A DNA stretch of 64,000 nucleotides from Variovorax sp. Sphag1AA (GCF_014192575.1 NZ_JACHYC010000006.1:496001-560000), one strand, 5' to 3'; numbered from the stretch's first letter, positions 26,254 to 34,985 are shown. Notes: generated from the letters alone by a model not told the origin. Numbers and translations are program-made.

Positions 26254-27873
26254 ATGTCCCACATCTCCAAACTCTCGCGCCGTCTGCGCGCCGCCTCGCT
26301 GCTGGCGCCGACCGCGCTCGCGCTGGCTTGCGGCGCGGCGTCGGCGAAGACGCTGGTCTTTTGCTCCGAGGGCAGTCCCGAGAACTTCTATGCGGCGGTG
26401 AACACGACGGGCACGTCGTTCGACGTCACCACGCAGGTCTACAACAACCTCGTCGAATTCGAGCGCGGCGGCACCAAGGTCGTGCCGGGCCTTGCAGAAA
26501 GCTGGACCATCTCGCCCGATGGCACCGAGTACACCTTCAAGCTGCGCAAGGGCGTGAAGTGGCACAACACCTCCAAGAGCTTCAAGCCGACGCGCGACTT
26601 CAATGCCGATGACGTGATCTTCATGATGGAGCGGCAGTGGAAGGAAAGCGACCCCTACTACAAGGTCACGAGCACGAATCACTCGTACTTCAACGACATG
26701 GGCATGCCCAAGCTGCTGAAGTCCATCGATCGCATCGACGACTACACGGTGAAGTTCGTGCTGAACAAGCCGGAGGCGCCTTTCCTTGCGAACCTCGCAA
26801 TGCCGTATGCCGGCATCCAGTCGAAGGAATACGCGATCGCGATGCTCAAGGCCGGCACGCCCGAGAAGGTCGACCAGGACCCGATCGGCACGGGCCCGTT
26901 CTATCTCGTGCAGTACCAGAAGGACGCGATCGTCCGCTTCAAGGCCTTCCCGCAATACTGGGGCGGCAAGGCCAAGATCGACGACCTCGTCTTCGCGATC
27001 ACGCCCGATGCCTCGGTGCGCTGGGCCAAGCTGCAGAAGGGTGAATGCCATGTGATGCCGTATCCCAACCCCGCAGACCTGGATGCGATTCGCAAGGATG
27101 CGAATGTGCAGGTGCTCGAACAGCCCGGCCTGAACGTCGGCTACCTCGCCTACAACACGACCAAGAAGCCATTCGATGACGTGCGCGTGCGCAAGGCGAT
27201 CAACATGGCGATCAACAAGAAGGCGATCATCGACGGCGTTTACCTGAGCACCGGCGTCGCGGCAAAGAACCCGATCCCGCCGACGATGTGGTCGTACAAC
27301 GACTCGGTCAAGGACGATCCGTACGATCCCGAAGCCGCGAAGAAGCTGCTCGCGCAGGCGGGCTATGCGGACGGCTTCACGACCGATCTGTGGGCGATGC
27401 CGGTGCAGCGGCCTTACAACCCGAACGCGAAGCGCATCGCCGAGCTGATGCAGGCCGATCTCGCCAAGGTCGGCGTGAAGGCCGAGATCAAGTCCTTCGA
27501 ATGGGGCGAGTACCGCAAGCGCATGCAGGCCGGCGAGCACCAGATGGGCATGCTCGGCTGGACCGGTGACAACGGCGACCCGGACAACTTCCTCTACACC
27601 TTGCTCGGTTGCGCGTCGGCGCAGTCGAACGGCAGTAACGTGGCGAAGTTCTGCTACCAGCCGTACGAAGACCTGGTGGTGAAGGCCAAGAACGTGCCGA
27701 AGCAGGCGGAGCGCGACGAGCTCTACAAGAAGGCACAGGTGATCTTCAAGGAGCAGGCGCCGTGGTTCACGATCGCGCATGCGGTGCAGCTGAAGCCTGT
27801 GCGCAAGGAAGTGGTCGACTTCAAGCTGAGCCCGTTCGGCCGCCACACCTTCTACGGCGTTGATATTAAGTAA
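26254..27873 (+). CDS. dppA: Dipeptide-binding periplasmic protein DppA
   Basis: The periplasmic binding protein of the importer, 539 residues with a signal peptide (residues 1 to about 31, ending LACGAASA). It follows E. coli DppA almost segment by segment: KTLVFCSEGSPENF, RKGVKWHNT, PEAPFLANLAMPYAGI, AGTPEKVDQDPIGTGPF, FAITPDASVRWAKLQKGECHVMPYPNP, PGLNVGYL and MGMLGWTGDNGDPDNF. Ligands of DppA are dipeptides, and in E. coli also haem. AAGGAG lies about 10 bases before the ATG. The binding protein is last in the operon here, whereas in E. coli dppA is first. A dispersed repeat begins at the base after the TAA stop. Confidence 0.96.
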   Translation: MSHISKLSRRLRAASLLAPTALALACGAASAKTLVFCSEGSPENFYAAVNTTGTSFDVTTQVYNNLVEFERGGTKVVPGLAESWTISPDGTEYTFKLRKGVKWHNTSKSFKPTRDFNADDVIFMMERQWKESDPYYKVTSTNHSYFNDMGMPKLLKSIDRIDDYTVKFVLNKPEAPFLANLAMPYAGIQSKEYAIAMLKAGTPEKVDQDPIGTGPFYLVQYQKDAIVRFKAFPQYWGGKAKIDDLVFAITPDASVRWAKLQKGECHVMPYPNPADLDAIRKDANVQVLEQPGLNVGYLAYNTTKKPFDDVRVRKAINMAINKKAIIDGVYLSTGVAAKNPIPPTMWSYNDSVKDDPYDPEAAKKLLAQAGYADGFTTDLWAMPVQRPYNPNAKRIAELMQADLAKVGVKAEIKSFEWGEYRKRMQAGEHQMGMLGWTGDNGDPDNFLYTLLGCASAQSNGSNVAKFCYQPYEDLVVKAKNVPKQAERDELYKKAQVIFKEQAPWFTIAHAVQLKPVRKEVVDFKLSPFGRHTFYGVDIK

Positions 27874-27966
27874 ACCCCCAGCCTCGCCCACTTCGTGTGG
27901 CTCTGCACCCCCTTGCAGGGGGCAACCCCGGCGGCCCGGCCAAGCCGGTTCCGCGGGGTTTCCCGC
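27874..27966 (+). repeat. Dispersed stop-codon-adjacent repeat, copy A
   Basis: Begins ACCCCCAGCCTCGCCCACTT immediately after the dppA TAA. It contains hairpin 1 (CCCCCTTGCAGGGGG) and hairpin 2 (CCGGCCAAGCCGG), then GTTCCGCGG. Three more copies are at 28786-28878, 37633-37722 and 53260-53352. The two hairpins could terminate transcription, but no T-run follows. I recognise similar sequence as a common family repeat in Comamonadaceae; this is from memory. Confidence 0.85.
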
Positions 27967-27990
27967 TTGGGCCAGTGATGGCGCGCTTCG

Positions 27991-28767
27991 ATGAATGATT
28001 CTGTGATCGCGCCCATCGCCATCGTCTCGGCGATGCACGAGGAGCTGGGCGCCTTGCTCGCGCAGATGCCGGACGAGCAACGCATTCCGGTTGGCGGACG
28101 CGACTTCTGGGTGGGCCATCTGCAGGGACAACTCATCGTCGCGGTGCTGTCGCGCATCGGCAAGGTGGCGGCCGCGACGACTGCTACGGTGCTGCTGGAG
28201 CGCTTCGGCGCACGGGCCGTTGTCTTCACCGGGGTCGCTGGCGGGTTGGCGCCCGGCGTGGACGTCGGCGACGTGGTGGTGGCGACGCGACTGCTCCAGC
28301 ACGATCTCGATGCCTCGCCCATCTTTCCGAAATACGAAGTGCCGCTGACCGGTCATGCGCGCTTCGCGGCCGACACGGAAATCAGCGACGCACTCGCCGT
28401 CGTGGCCGCTGACGTGTTGGCCGATCCGGTGACGCTGCTCGGCGAGAAGGTGGCTGACGACTTTGCGCTGAAGGCACCGAAGGTTCACCGCGGCTTGCTG
28501 ATCAGCGGCGATCGCTTCGTGTCGACCGCCGCCGAAAGCGAAGCGCTGCGCCGTGACCTGCCCGATGCGCTTGCGGTGGAAATGGAAGGCGCGGCCGTTG
28601 CGCAGGTCTGTCACGACTTCGGCGTGCCGTTCGCGGCAGTGCGGACCATCTCCGACCGCGCCGACGACGCGGCGCACGGCGACTTCACGCGCTTCGTCTC
28701 TTCGGTGGCGAGCCGCTACAGCCTCGCCCTGGTCAGCGCCTGGCTAGCAACTCTCTCGGAGCCATAA
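27991..28767 (+). CDS. mtnN: 5'-Methylthioadenosine/S-adenosylhomocysteine nucleosidase
   Basis: The enzyme cleaves the glycosidic bond of methylthioadenosine and adenosylhomocysteine, recycling products of SAM-dependent reactions. The 258-residue protein starts with IAPIAIVSAMHEELGALL (catalytic glutamate in the AMHEEL segment), then FTGVAGGLAPGVDVGDVVV, LLISGDRFVS, AVEMEGAAVAQVCHDFGVPFAAVRTISDRADD, where the Met-Glu pair holds the ribose and the Asp of SDRADD is the general acid. All catalytic parts are present. It is the only gene between two inverted copies of the dispersed repeat. Confidence 0.94.
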   Translation: MNDSVIAPIAIVSAMHEELGALLAQMPDEQRIPVGGRDFWVGHLQGQLIVAVLSRIGKVAAATTATVLLERFGARAVVFTGVAGGLAPGVDVGDVVVATRLLQHDLDASPIFPKYEVPLTGHARFAADTEISDALAVVAADVLADPVTLLGEKVADDFALKAPKVHRGLLISGDRFVSTAAESEALRRDLPDALAVEMEGAAVAQVCHDFGVPFAAVRTISDRADDAAHGDFTRFVSSVASRYSLALVSAWLATLSEP

Positions 28768-28785
28768 GACGCTCAAGTCATCGTG

Positions 28786-28878
28786 TACCAGGGCACCCGC
28801 GGAACCGGCTACGCCGGGCCGCCGGGTGCGCCCCCTTGAGGGGGTGCAGAGCCACACGAAGTGGGCGAGGCTGGGGGT
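28786..28878 (-). repeat. Dispersed stop-codon-adjacent repeat, copy B (inverted)
   Basis: On the minus strand it reads ACCCCCAGCCTCGCCCACTT starting 3 bases after the corA TAG. Hairpin 1 here is CCCCCTCAAGGGGG and hairpin 2 is CCGGCGTAGCCGG, both with compensating changes that keep the stems. Opposite orientation to copy A; together they flank mtnN. Confidence 0.85.
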
Positions 28879-28881
28879 GGG

Positions 28882-29868
28882 CTACTTCAACCAGCCTCGG
28901 CGGCGGAAGTACCACATCGGGACCAACGCGCTGGCGACCATCAGGCCGATCGCAAATTCGTACCCGAACGACCACTCGAGTTCCGGCATGAACTTGAAGT
29001 TCATGCCGTAGACGCTGGCGATCAGCGTCGGCGGCAGGAGCGCGACGCTCGCGACCGAGAAGATCTTGATGGTCTTGTTCTGGTTGATGTTGATGAAACC
29101 GACGGTTGCATCCATCAGGAAGTTGATCTTGTCGAAGAGGAAGGCGGTATGGCTGTCGAGCGATTCGATGTCGCGAAGAATCTGCCGCGCTTCCTCGAAC
29201 TGCTCGGCATTGAGCATGCGGCTGCGCATCATGAAGCTCACGGCGCGGCGCGTGTCCATGACATTGCGGCGGATGCGACTGTTCAAGTCTTCCTGCCGCG
29301 CGATGAGGCCGAGCACCTCGCCGGCCAGTTCATCGCTCACGTTGCCCGACAGCACTTTCTTGCCGGCCAATTCCAGTTCGTCGTAGATGTTCTCGAGCGT
29401 GTCGGCCGAATATTCCGCGTCGGCGTCGAACAGCTTCAGGAGCACTTCCTTCGCGTCCTCGATCAAGCCGGGCGCGCGGCGCGCGCGCATGCGAACGAGG
29501 CGGAACACCGGCACGTCCTCGTCGTGGATCGAGAACAGCACGCCACGGCTGCGCAACTCGGTGTTGTGCTGATTGAGGATGAAGGCGACGCGCACCGAAC
29601 GCGGGTTCTCGGCGTCATCGATCAGGAAGTCGCTGCGGATGTGGAGTTCGCCGTTGTCTTCCTCATAGAAGCGCGCGGATTCCTCGATGTCCTCGTCCAT
29701 CGCGTCTTCAGGGATGGACAGGCCGTAGTACTGCTTGATCCAGCGCTTCTCCTCGAGGGTCGGCGATTCGAGATCGACCCAGATCGGCTGGAACTTGGAC
29801 AGCTCCTCCAGCGCCTCGATCTCTTCCTGGACGAGGCGGCCATTGGCGAGCGTGAAGATGTTGAGCAT
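28882..29868 (-). CDS. corA: Magnesium/cobalt transporter CorA
   Basis: A pentameric inner-membrane Mg2+ channel. The 328-residue protein has the long N-terminal cytoplasmic regulatory domain (MLNIFTLANGRLVQEEIEAL), the stalk helix, and two C-terminal membrane helices around the invariant pore motif YGMNFKFMPE (GMN at the periplasmic mouth). The C-terminus is the basic WYFRRRGWLK. The ATG at 29868 gives the normal CorA beginning. The 213-base gap to the next gene on the plus strand contains both divergent promoters and nothing else that I can identify. Confidence 0.95.
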   Translation of the reverse strand: MLNIFTLANGRLVQEEIEALEELSKFQPIWVDLESPTLEEKRWIKQYYGLSIPEDAMDEDIEESARFYEEDNGELHIRSDFLIDDAENPRSVRVAFILNQHNTELRSRGVLFSIHDEDVPVFRLVRMRARRAPGLIEDAKEVLLKLFDADAEYSADTLENIYDELELAGKKVLSGNVSDELAGEVLGLIARQEDLNSRIRRNVMDTRRAVSFMMRSRMLNAEQFEEARQILRDIESLDSHTAFLFDKINFLMDATVGFININQNKTIKIFSVASVALLPPTLIASVYGMNFKFMPELEWSFGYEFAIGLMVASALVPMWYFRRRGWLK

Positions 29869-30081
29869 GGCTCACTCCCTGTGAAAGTCTGGCGGTATGG
29901 CGAGTGGGGTGGGGCGCTTTCAATCCCCTCGCCGGCAGTGCGTCAGAAGGGGAGTGAAAGCTGCCGAGACGGGACGATTTCCATCGAAAAACTCCGGTTT
30001 TGCAGCGAGGCGCGATTATGTCATCGGGTTGTTACCAAGGCATCGCGACCTCTGGATAAACATCCAGTACAGTTGCGCTCG

Positions 30082-32193
30082 ATGTCGAGCGTCGCGACCC
30101 CCTTGATCCACAGCCCCGAAGAGCGGCTTGCCGAGGCGCTCGCGCAACTCAACGACGCACAGCGCGCGGCAGTGCAGCATGGGCTCGATGCCGCGCTCGG
30201 CGATGCCGCGCGAGACGAACGCCCGCTGCTGGTGATCGCCGGCGCCGGTTCGGGCAAGACCAGCACATTGGCGCATCGGGTGGCCAACCTGATCGCCCGC
30301 GGAGCGGATCCACAGCGCATTCTTCTGCTGACCTTCTCCCGCCGTGCTGCGCAGGAAATGGAGCGCCGCGCCGGCCAGGTGCTTGTGCGTGTATTGGGCC
30401 TGCCCTCGCAATCACCGCCGGCATTGCCGTGGGCCGGCACCTTCCACGGCGTGGGTGCGCGGCTGCTGCGCGAGTACGCCGCGCAGATCGGTCTGGACGA
30501 GAACTTCACCATCCACGACCGCGGCGACGCCGAGGATCTGATGGGGCTCGTGCGCAACGACCTTGGGCTATCGACCTCCGCCCGGCGGTTCCCGCTGAAG
30601 GGCACCTGCGTCTCGATCTATTCGCGCACCGTGAACACCTGTGCACCTCTGGCGGAAGTACTCAAGCAGGCGTTCCCGTGGTGCGCGGAATGGGAGACCG
30701 AACTCAAGCGGCTCTTCGGCGCTTATGTCGAAGCCAAGCAGCAACAGCACGTGCTCGACTATGACGATCTGCTGTTGTACTGGGCCGAGATGATGTCGGA
30801 GCCGACGCTCGCACGGCAGGTCGGCGAGCGGTTCGATCATGTGCTGGTGGACGAATACCAGGACACCAATCTGCTGCAGGCGGCCATCCTGCGATCGCTC
30901 AAGCCCGACGGTCGTGGCGTGACGGTGGTCGGCGACGATGCGCAGTCGATCTACTCGTTTCGCGGCGCAACGGTACGGAACATCCTCGATTTTCCGGAGC
31001 ACTTCAGCCAGCCGGCGCGCATCGTCACGCTCGAGCGCAACTACCGATCGACCCAGCCGATCCTCGATGTGTCGAATGCGGTAATCGCCGCGGCGGCAGA
31101 GCGCCATGCCAAGACGCTCTGGACCGACAAGCCATCGGCGGGCCAGCCGCAGCTTGTGCTGGTGGCGGACGAGGCCGCGCAGGCGACGTGGGTCGCCGAT
31201 CGTGTGCTCGCGCACCGCGAGGGCGGGCTGGCACTCAAGTCGCAGGCGGTGCTGTTTCGCACATCGACCCATAGCGCCGCGCTCGAACTCGAACTGGCCC
31301 GGCGCAACATCCCGTTCGTCAAGTACGGCGGACTCAAGTTTCTCGAAGCGGCGCATGTGAAGGACATGCTCGCGGTGCTGCGTTTCGCGCAGAACCCGCG
31401 CGGGCGCATGGCCGGGTTCCGGGTGACCCAGCTCATCCCGGGCATCGGCCCGGTCACGTCTGCAAGGCTGCTCGATGCCATGGATACCGCGGCCGATCCG
31501 GGCGAGGTCGTGCGCTCCTTCGTGCCGCCTTCCCAGGCGCAGGCCGAATGGGCGCGATTTGCGGAGGCCTATGCCGCGCTGCGCCAGCCATCGCTTTCGT
31601 GGCCAGCCGATATGGAGATCGCCCTGGCGTGGTATCTGCCGCATCTGGAGCGCCTCTACGACGACTCAGGCGTTCGGCGCGGCGATGTGGAGCAACTTGC
31701 CCGCCTCGCGGCCGGCTACGGGTCGCGCGAGCGCTTTCTTACCGAGCTGACGCTCGATCCGCCCGAAGCCACCAGCGACCGCCCGGGGCCGCCGCTGCTC
31801 GACGAGGACTACCTCATCCTTTCCACCATCCATTCCGCCAAGGGTCAGGAATGGACGTCGGTGCACGTGCTGAACGTGGTCGACGGCTGCATACCCGCCG
31901 ACGTGGCGCAGGGCGCGCAAGAGCTCGAGGAAGAGCGCCGGCTCCTGTACGTCGCCATGACGCGGGCGCGCGATCACCTGCACCTGCTCGTGCCGCAGCG
32001 CTTCTATGTCACGCAGCAGGCGGTTCGCGGCGATCGCCATCTGTATGCCGGTCGCACCCGGTTCATCACGGCGGCCGATGCGAAACGCTTCGAGCAGGTG
32101 ACCTGGCCGCCACCGCCGCCGCGCGCGCCGCATGTTCCTCCGCCCGCGGCAACGATCGATCTCCTCAGCCGTATGCGCGCCGCCTGGCGTTGA
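30082..32193 (+). CDS. UvrD/Rep-type ATP-dependent DNA helicase
   Basis: A superfamily 1A DNA helicase of 703 residues. Motif I is VIAGAGSGKTSTLAHRV, Ia LTFSRRAAQEMERRA, II VDEYQDTNLLQ, III VGDDAQSIYSFRGA, IV ITLERNYRST-like (IVTLERNYRST), V STIHSAKGQEWTSVHV and VI LLYVAMTRARDHLHLL. All ATPase and coupling motifs are intact. It is shorter than typical UvrD and Rep differs in the C-terminus, so orthology to either is uncertain; replication restart or repair are the likely areas. The ATG at 30082 is chosen because the open sequence upstream (about 400 codons) is the complement of corA. A TACAGT hexamer lies 8 bases before the ATG. Confidence 0.9.
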   Translation: MSSVATPLIHSPEERLAEALAQLNDAQRAAVQHGLDAALGDAARDERPLLVIAGAGSGKTSTLAHRVANLIARGADPQRILLLTFSRRAAQEMERRAGQVLVRVLGLPSQSPPALPWAGTFHGVGARLLREYAAQIGLDENFTIHDRGDAEDLMGLVRNDLGLSTSARRFPLKGTCVSIYSRTVNTCAPLAEVLKQAFPWCAEWETELKRLFGAYVEAKQQQHVLDYDDLLLYWAEMMSEPTLARQVGERFDHVLVDEYQDTNLLQAAILRSLKPDGRGVTVVGDDAQSIYSFRGATVRNILDFPEHFSQPARIVTLERNYRSTQPILDVSNAVIAAAAERHAKTLWTDKPSAGQPQLVLVADEAAQATWVADRVLAHREGGLALKSQAVLFRTSTHSAALELELARRNIPFVKYGGLKFLEAAHVKDMLAVLRFAQNPRGRMAGFRVTQLIPGIGPVTSARLLDAMDTAADPGEVVRSFVPPSQAQAEWARFAEAYAALRQPSLSWPADMEIALAWYLPHLERLYDDSGVRRGDVEQLARLAAGYGSRERFLTELTLDPPEATSDRPGPPLLDEDYLILSTIHSAKGQEWTSVHVLNVVDGCIPADVAQGAQELEEERRLLYVAMTRARDHLHLLVPQRFYVTQQAVRGDRHLYAGRTRFITAADAKRFEQVTWPPPPPRAPHVPPPAATIDLLSRMRAAWR

Positions 32194-32297
32194 GGCAGGG
32201 CGCGGCCCTTCGGTCGGCGTGGTCGTATTTCCCCGGTCTTGACACGTTGACTGGGCTTCCGGATGGGCTGCGATGTCCTGTGTCTCCGGGCTTTTCT

Positions 32298-32314
32298 GCT
32301 ATCGATTTCATAGC
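32298..32314. repeat. Short inverted-repeat element, copy 2 (GCTAT-N7-ATAGC)
   Basis: GCTATCGATTTCATAGC; 15 of 17 bases match the copy at 17318-17334. Here the terminal inverted repeat is perfect (GCTAT/ATAGC). Both copies lie upstream of an operon start (pntAA and hpf). Confidence 0.6.
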
Positions 32315-32352
32315 GATTTCACGCCGTGAATTCGACGTGGATCAAGCATATG

Positions 32353-32368
32353 TGGCGAAGGCATTGCA
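32353..32368 (+). promoter_or_regulatory. Candidate sigma-54 (-24/-12) promoter for hpf
   Basis: TGGCGAAGGCATTGCA has GG and GC separated by exactly 10 bases and keeps TGGC and TTGCA of the consensus TGGCAC-N5-TTGCA. It lies about 155 bases upstream of the hpf start. hpf and ptsN belong to the rpoN neighbourhood in many proteobacteria, but rpoN itself is not in this window. Visual match only. Confidence 0.3.
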
Positions 32369-32522
32369 ATTCGATGACAGCCTGTGCATAGTGAACCGAC
32401 CTTCCCGCATTTGCTTGTCTTCCCTCTCTTCTCTCCCCACACCCCCCTTGATTTCCCCCGGTCGCGTCTCCCAACTGGAGACACGGCTATTTCCCCAACC
32501 GTCAATTTCCAGGAGGTCATTC

Positions 32523-32852
32523 ATGAATTTGACGATCAGCGGTCACCACCTCGACGTCACCCCCGCGCTGGACAACTACGTTAGGAACAAGCTGAGTCGG
32601 ATCAACCGCCACTTCGATCAAGTCGTCGACGTAAAGGTGATCCTCACGGTGGAAAAGCAAAAGGAAAAGGAACGCCGGCAACGTGCCGAATGCAATATTC
32701 ACGTCAAGGGCAATGACATGTTCGCGGAAGCGAGCCACGCTGATCTCTACGCCGCAGTCGACGAACTGGTCGACAAGCTCGACAGACAGGTCGTCCGCCA
32801 CAAGGACCGCCTGCAGGATCACCATCACGCAGCACCCAAGCGTGTGATGTAG
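32523..32852 (+). CDS. hpf: Ribosome hibernation-promoting factor (HPF/YfiA family)
   Basis: A small protein that binds the 30S decoding region and promotes inactive 100S or stored 70S ribosomes in slow growth. The 109-residue form starts MNLTISGHHLDVTPALDNYVRNKLSRINRHF and has VDVKVILTVEKQKEKERRQ and FAEASHADLYAAVDELVDKLDRQV, the classic short HPF layout without the long-form C-terminal domain. AGGAGG lies 7 bases before the ATG. ptsN follows after a terminator-like hairpin, echoing the hpf-ptsN order of proteobacterial rpoN loci. Confidence 0.95.
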   Translation: MNLTISGHHLDVTPALDNYVRNKLSRINRHFDQVVDVKVILTVEKQKEKERRQRAECNIHVKGNDMFAEASHADLYAAVDELVDKLDRQVVRHKDRLQDHHHAAPKRVM

Positions 32853-32879
32853 TTGCAGCCTTCGGGCAAATACTCTTGC

Positions 32880-32909
32880 GGGCCGCTTTCAAGCGGCCCT
32901 TTGCTTTTT
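32880..32909 (+). terminator. Rho-independent terminator of hpf
   Basis: GGGCCGCTT (32880-32888) pairs with AAGCGGCCC (32891-32899) and is followed by TTTGCTTTTT. A CATAAT hexamer at 32922-32927, 20 bases before the ptsN start, suggests that ptsN has its own promoter. Confidence 0.8.
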
Positions 32910-32947
32910 GCGGGCTGGGTGCATAATCGCCCCCGCCCCGCATCAAC

Positions 32948-33415
32948 ATGAACCGACTCGCGTCCATCCTGCCGCCCGCTCAAGTGCTTGTGAGCGTCGA
33001 CGCCACCAGCAAGAAGCGTGCTTTTGAAGAAGCCGGCCTGCTGTTCGAAAACCTGCATGGTCTCGGCCGCGCCCTCATCACCGACAGCCTCTTCGCGCGC
33101 GAGCGCCTGGGCTCCACCGGCCTGGGTCATGGCGTAGCCATCCCGCACGGCCGTATCAAGGGTCTCAAGTCGCCGATGGCGGCTGTGTTCCAGCTCGCTA
33201 ACCCCATCGGGTTCGACGCGCCGGACGAGCAACCGGTCGTCCTGCTCATCTTTCTGCTCGTGCCCGAGGCAGCGACGCAGAAACACCTTGAGATACTTTC
33301 CGAGATTGCCGAGCTGCTCAGCGACGCGAACCTGCGCGAGCAGATCAAGTCGAGCACCGATGCGGCGGCGCTGCACGCGCTGATCGCCGGCTGGCAATCC
33401 GCCCAGGTCGCCTGA
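32948..33415 (+). CDS. ptsN: PTS IIA-like nitrogen-regulatory protein PtsN
   Basis: EIIA-Ntr, the output protein of the nitrogen phosphotransfer system, which regulates potassium transport, phosphate response and others by its phosphorylation state. The 155-residue protein has the PTS EIIA type 2 fold, with the phosphorylated histidine H67 in GHGVAIPHGRI, and the conserved VLLIFLLVPEAATQKHLEILSEIAELL. Its partners HPr and enzyme I are not in this window, but HPr kinase is encoded next door, so the pathway is probably linked to hprK as in other betaproteobacteria. Confidence 0.95.
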   Translation: MNRLASILPPAQVLVSVDATSKKRAFEEAGLLFENLHGLGRALITDSLFARERLGSTGLGHGVAIPHGRIKGLKSPMAAVFQLANPIGFDAPDEQPVVLLIFLLVPEAATQKHLEILSEIAELLSDANLREQIKSSTDAAALHALIAGWQSAQVA

Positions 33416-33542
33416 AGCAGTGCTGCCCGACCGGGTCGCTGCTTCGTCCTCCTCGCTCCACTGGAATCCGTCGCCTCTACGGGCAAGCCCGTGCTTGGCG
33501 CCGCTCGTCCGCGGCCGCTAGTGCCCCATACTCTGCGCCATC

Positions 33543-34502
33543 ATGAAGCCCACAGTCATCAGCGCCGACGCCATGTTCGAGGAGTTCCGGGGTTCGCTCC
33601 GGTGGGAATGGCTGGCGGGTCTGGGGGCCTCGGAGCGCCAGTTCGACCCCGACGTGATCAGCCGGGCCCAGTCCGCGGCGGATCTGGTGGGTTATCTCAA
33701 CTACATCCATCCTTACCGGGTGCAGATCCTCGGCGCCCGCGAGGTGGCCTATCTCACGCGGGGCACGCACGAGGACTGCGTGCGGCGCATCGCCCGTATC
33801 GTCACCCTCGAGCCGCCGATGCTGGTTCTGGCGGACGGTCAGCCGGCGCCTGACGAACTCCTCTCGATCTGCGAGCGCGCTCAACTGCCGCTTTTCGCGA
33901 CGCGCGAATCGTCGGCCTTCGTGATCGACCTGCTGCGGGCTTACCTATCGAAGCACTTTGCCGAGCGCACCTCGATGCACGGCGTGTTCATGGACATCCT
34001 GGGCCTCGGTGTGATGATCACGGGCGAGTCGGGCCTCGGAAAGAGCGAACTCGGCCTTGAGCTGATTTCGCGCGGCAACGGCCTCGTCGCGGACGATGCG
34101 GTCGATCTCTACCGCATCAACCAGACCACGCTGGAAGGCCGCTGCCCCGAGCTGCTGCAGAACCTGCTCGAAGTGCGGGGCATCGGCCTGCTGGACATCC
34201 GGGCGATCTTCGGCGAGACCGCGGTGCGCCGGAAGATGCGGCTCAAGCTGATCGTGCACCTCGTGCGCCGCGACAGCTTCGAGCGCGACTACGAGCGGAT
34301 GCCCTCGGCGCCGCTCACCCAGGACGTTCTGGGCATCCCGGTCAGGAAAGTGATCATCCAGGTGGTCGCCGGCCGCAACATCGCCGTGCTGGTGGAAGCG
34401 GCAGTGCGCAATTCGATTCTGCAATTGCGCGGCATCGACACCTACGCCGATTTCGTCGCCCGCCACCACAAGGCCATGGAAGCCGCGAGAGACGACGACT
34501 GA
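33543..34502 (+). CDS. hprK: HPr kinase/phosphorylase
   Basis: HprK phosphorylates and dephosphorylates the regulatory serine of HPr. The 319-residue protein has an N-terminal domain (KPTVISADAMFEEFRGSLRWEW) and a C-terminal kinase domain with P-loop GESGLGKS (residues 161-168), the catalytic DDAVDLYRIN region, and the family signature EVRGIGLLDIRAIFGETAVRRKMRL. In Gram-negative bacteria without a full sugar PTS, HprK and PtsN form a regulatory PTS. A CATACT hexamer lies 10 bases before the ATG and no Shine-Dalgarno is seen, suggesting a very short leader. It converges with fur. Confidence 0.95.
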   Translation: MKPTVISADAMFEEFRGSLRWEWLAGLGASERQFDPDVISRAQSAADLVGYLNYIHPYRVQILGAREVAYLTRGTHEDCVRRIARIVTLEPPMLVLADGQPAPDELLSICERAQLPLFATRESSAFVIDLLRAYLSKHFAERTSMHGVFMDILGLGVMITGESGLGKSELGLELISRGNGLVADDAVDLYRINQTTLEGRCPELLQNLLEVRGIGLLDIRAIFGETAVRRKMRLKLIVHLVRRDSFERDYERMPSAPLTQDVLGIPVRKVIIQVVAGRNIAVLVEAAVRNSILQLRGIDTYADFVARHHKAMEAARDDD

Positions 34503-34512
34503 CTCGCTGGGG

Positions 34513-34932
34513 TTATCTTTTGCTAGTGCACTCGGCGCACAGGCCGTACAGGGACATGGAGTGATCCTGCAGGATCCAGCCCTTGTCCTTCGCGATCATC
34601 TGCTGCCGCCGCTCGATCTCGGCGTCGTAGAACTCCTCGACCCGGCCGCACGACGTGCAGATGAGGTGGTCATGGTGCTTGCCCTCGTTCAGCTCATAGA
34701 CGGCCTTGCCGCTCTCGAAATGGCTGCGTTCGAGGATCCCGGCCTGCTCGAACTGCGTGAGCACACGGTAGACCGTGGCCAATCCGATGTCGGAATGGTC
34801 GTTGAGCAGCACGCGGAACACGTCTTCGGCCGTCATGTGGCGTTGCCCGCCGTTCTGGAAGATCTCGAGGATCTTGAGGCGTGGCAGCGTGGCCTTGAGG
34901 CCGGTGTTCTTGAGTTCGTCGATATTGCTCAT
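34513..34932 (-). CDS. fur: Ferric uptake regulator
   Basis: The iron-dependent repressor of iron uptake genes. The 139-residue protein starts MSNIDELKNTGLKATLPRLKILEIF and contains the winged helix (MTAEDVFRVLLNDHSDIGLATVYRVLTQFEQAGIL), the metal-binding HHDHLICTSCGRVEEF and a second cysteine pair region LYGLCAEC. The ATG at 34932 matches family starts; a longer frame begins at 34977 but lacks conservation. It is divergent from bamE over 85 bases, the same arrangement as fur-omlA in other proteobacteria, and a candidate Fur operator lies in that gap. Confidence 0.96.
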   Translation of the reverse strand: MSNIDELKNTGLKATLPRLKILEIFQNGGQRHMTAEDVFRVLLNDHSDIGLATVYRVLTQFEQAGILERSHFESGKAVYELNEGKHHDHLICTSCGRVEEFYDAEIERRQQMIAKDKGWILQDHSMSLYGLCAECTSKR

Positions 34933-34985
34933 GAGTCTTCCCTGCGGCCAGCCCGGAAAAGGGGCTTCAGAGGCCAACCGCTACA

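Larger units (their letters stand above)
32194..32522 (+). other. Gene-free leader region upstream of hpf
   Basis: No gene is supportable in these 329 bases. They include a short inverted-repeat element (32298-32314), a match to the sigma-54 -24/-12 pattern (32353-32368), pyrimidine-rich sequence at 32400-32460, and a strong Shine-Dalgarno (CCAGGAGG, 32508-32515) for hpf. The stretch is probably the hpf promoter and 5' leader. Confidence 0.6.

Noticed and set aside
28861..30081. A 407-codon N-terminal extension of the helicase
   Set aside because: The extension is the complement of corA and lacks helicase-like sequence; the ATG at 30082 gives a normal SF1 N-terminus.
32239..32268. TTGACA at about 32236 as a sigma-70 promoter for hpf
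   Set aside because: No acceptable -10 hexamer lies 16-18 bases downstream.
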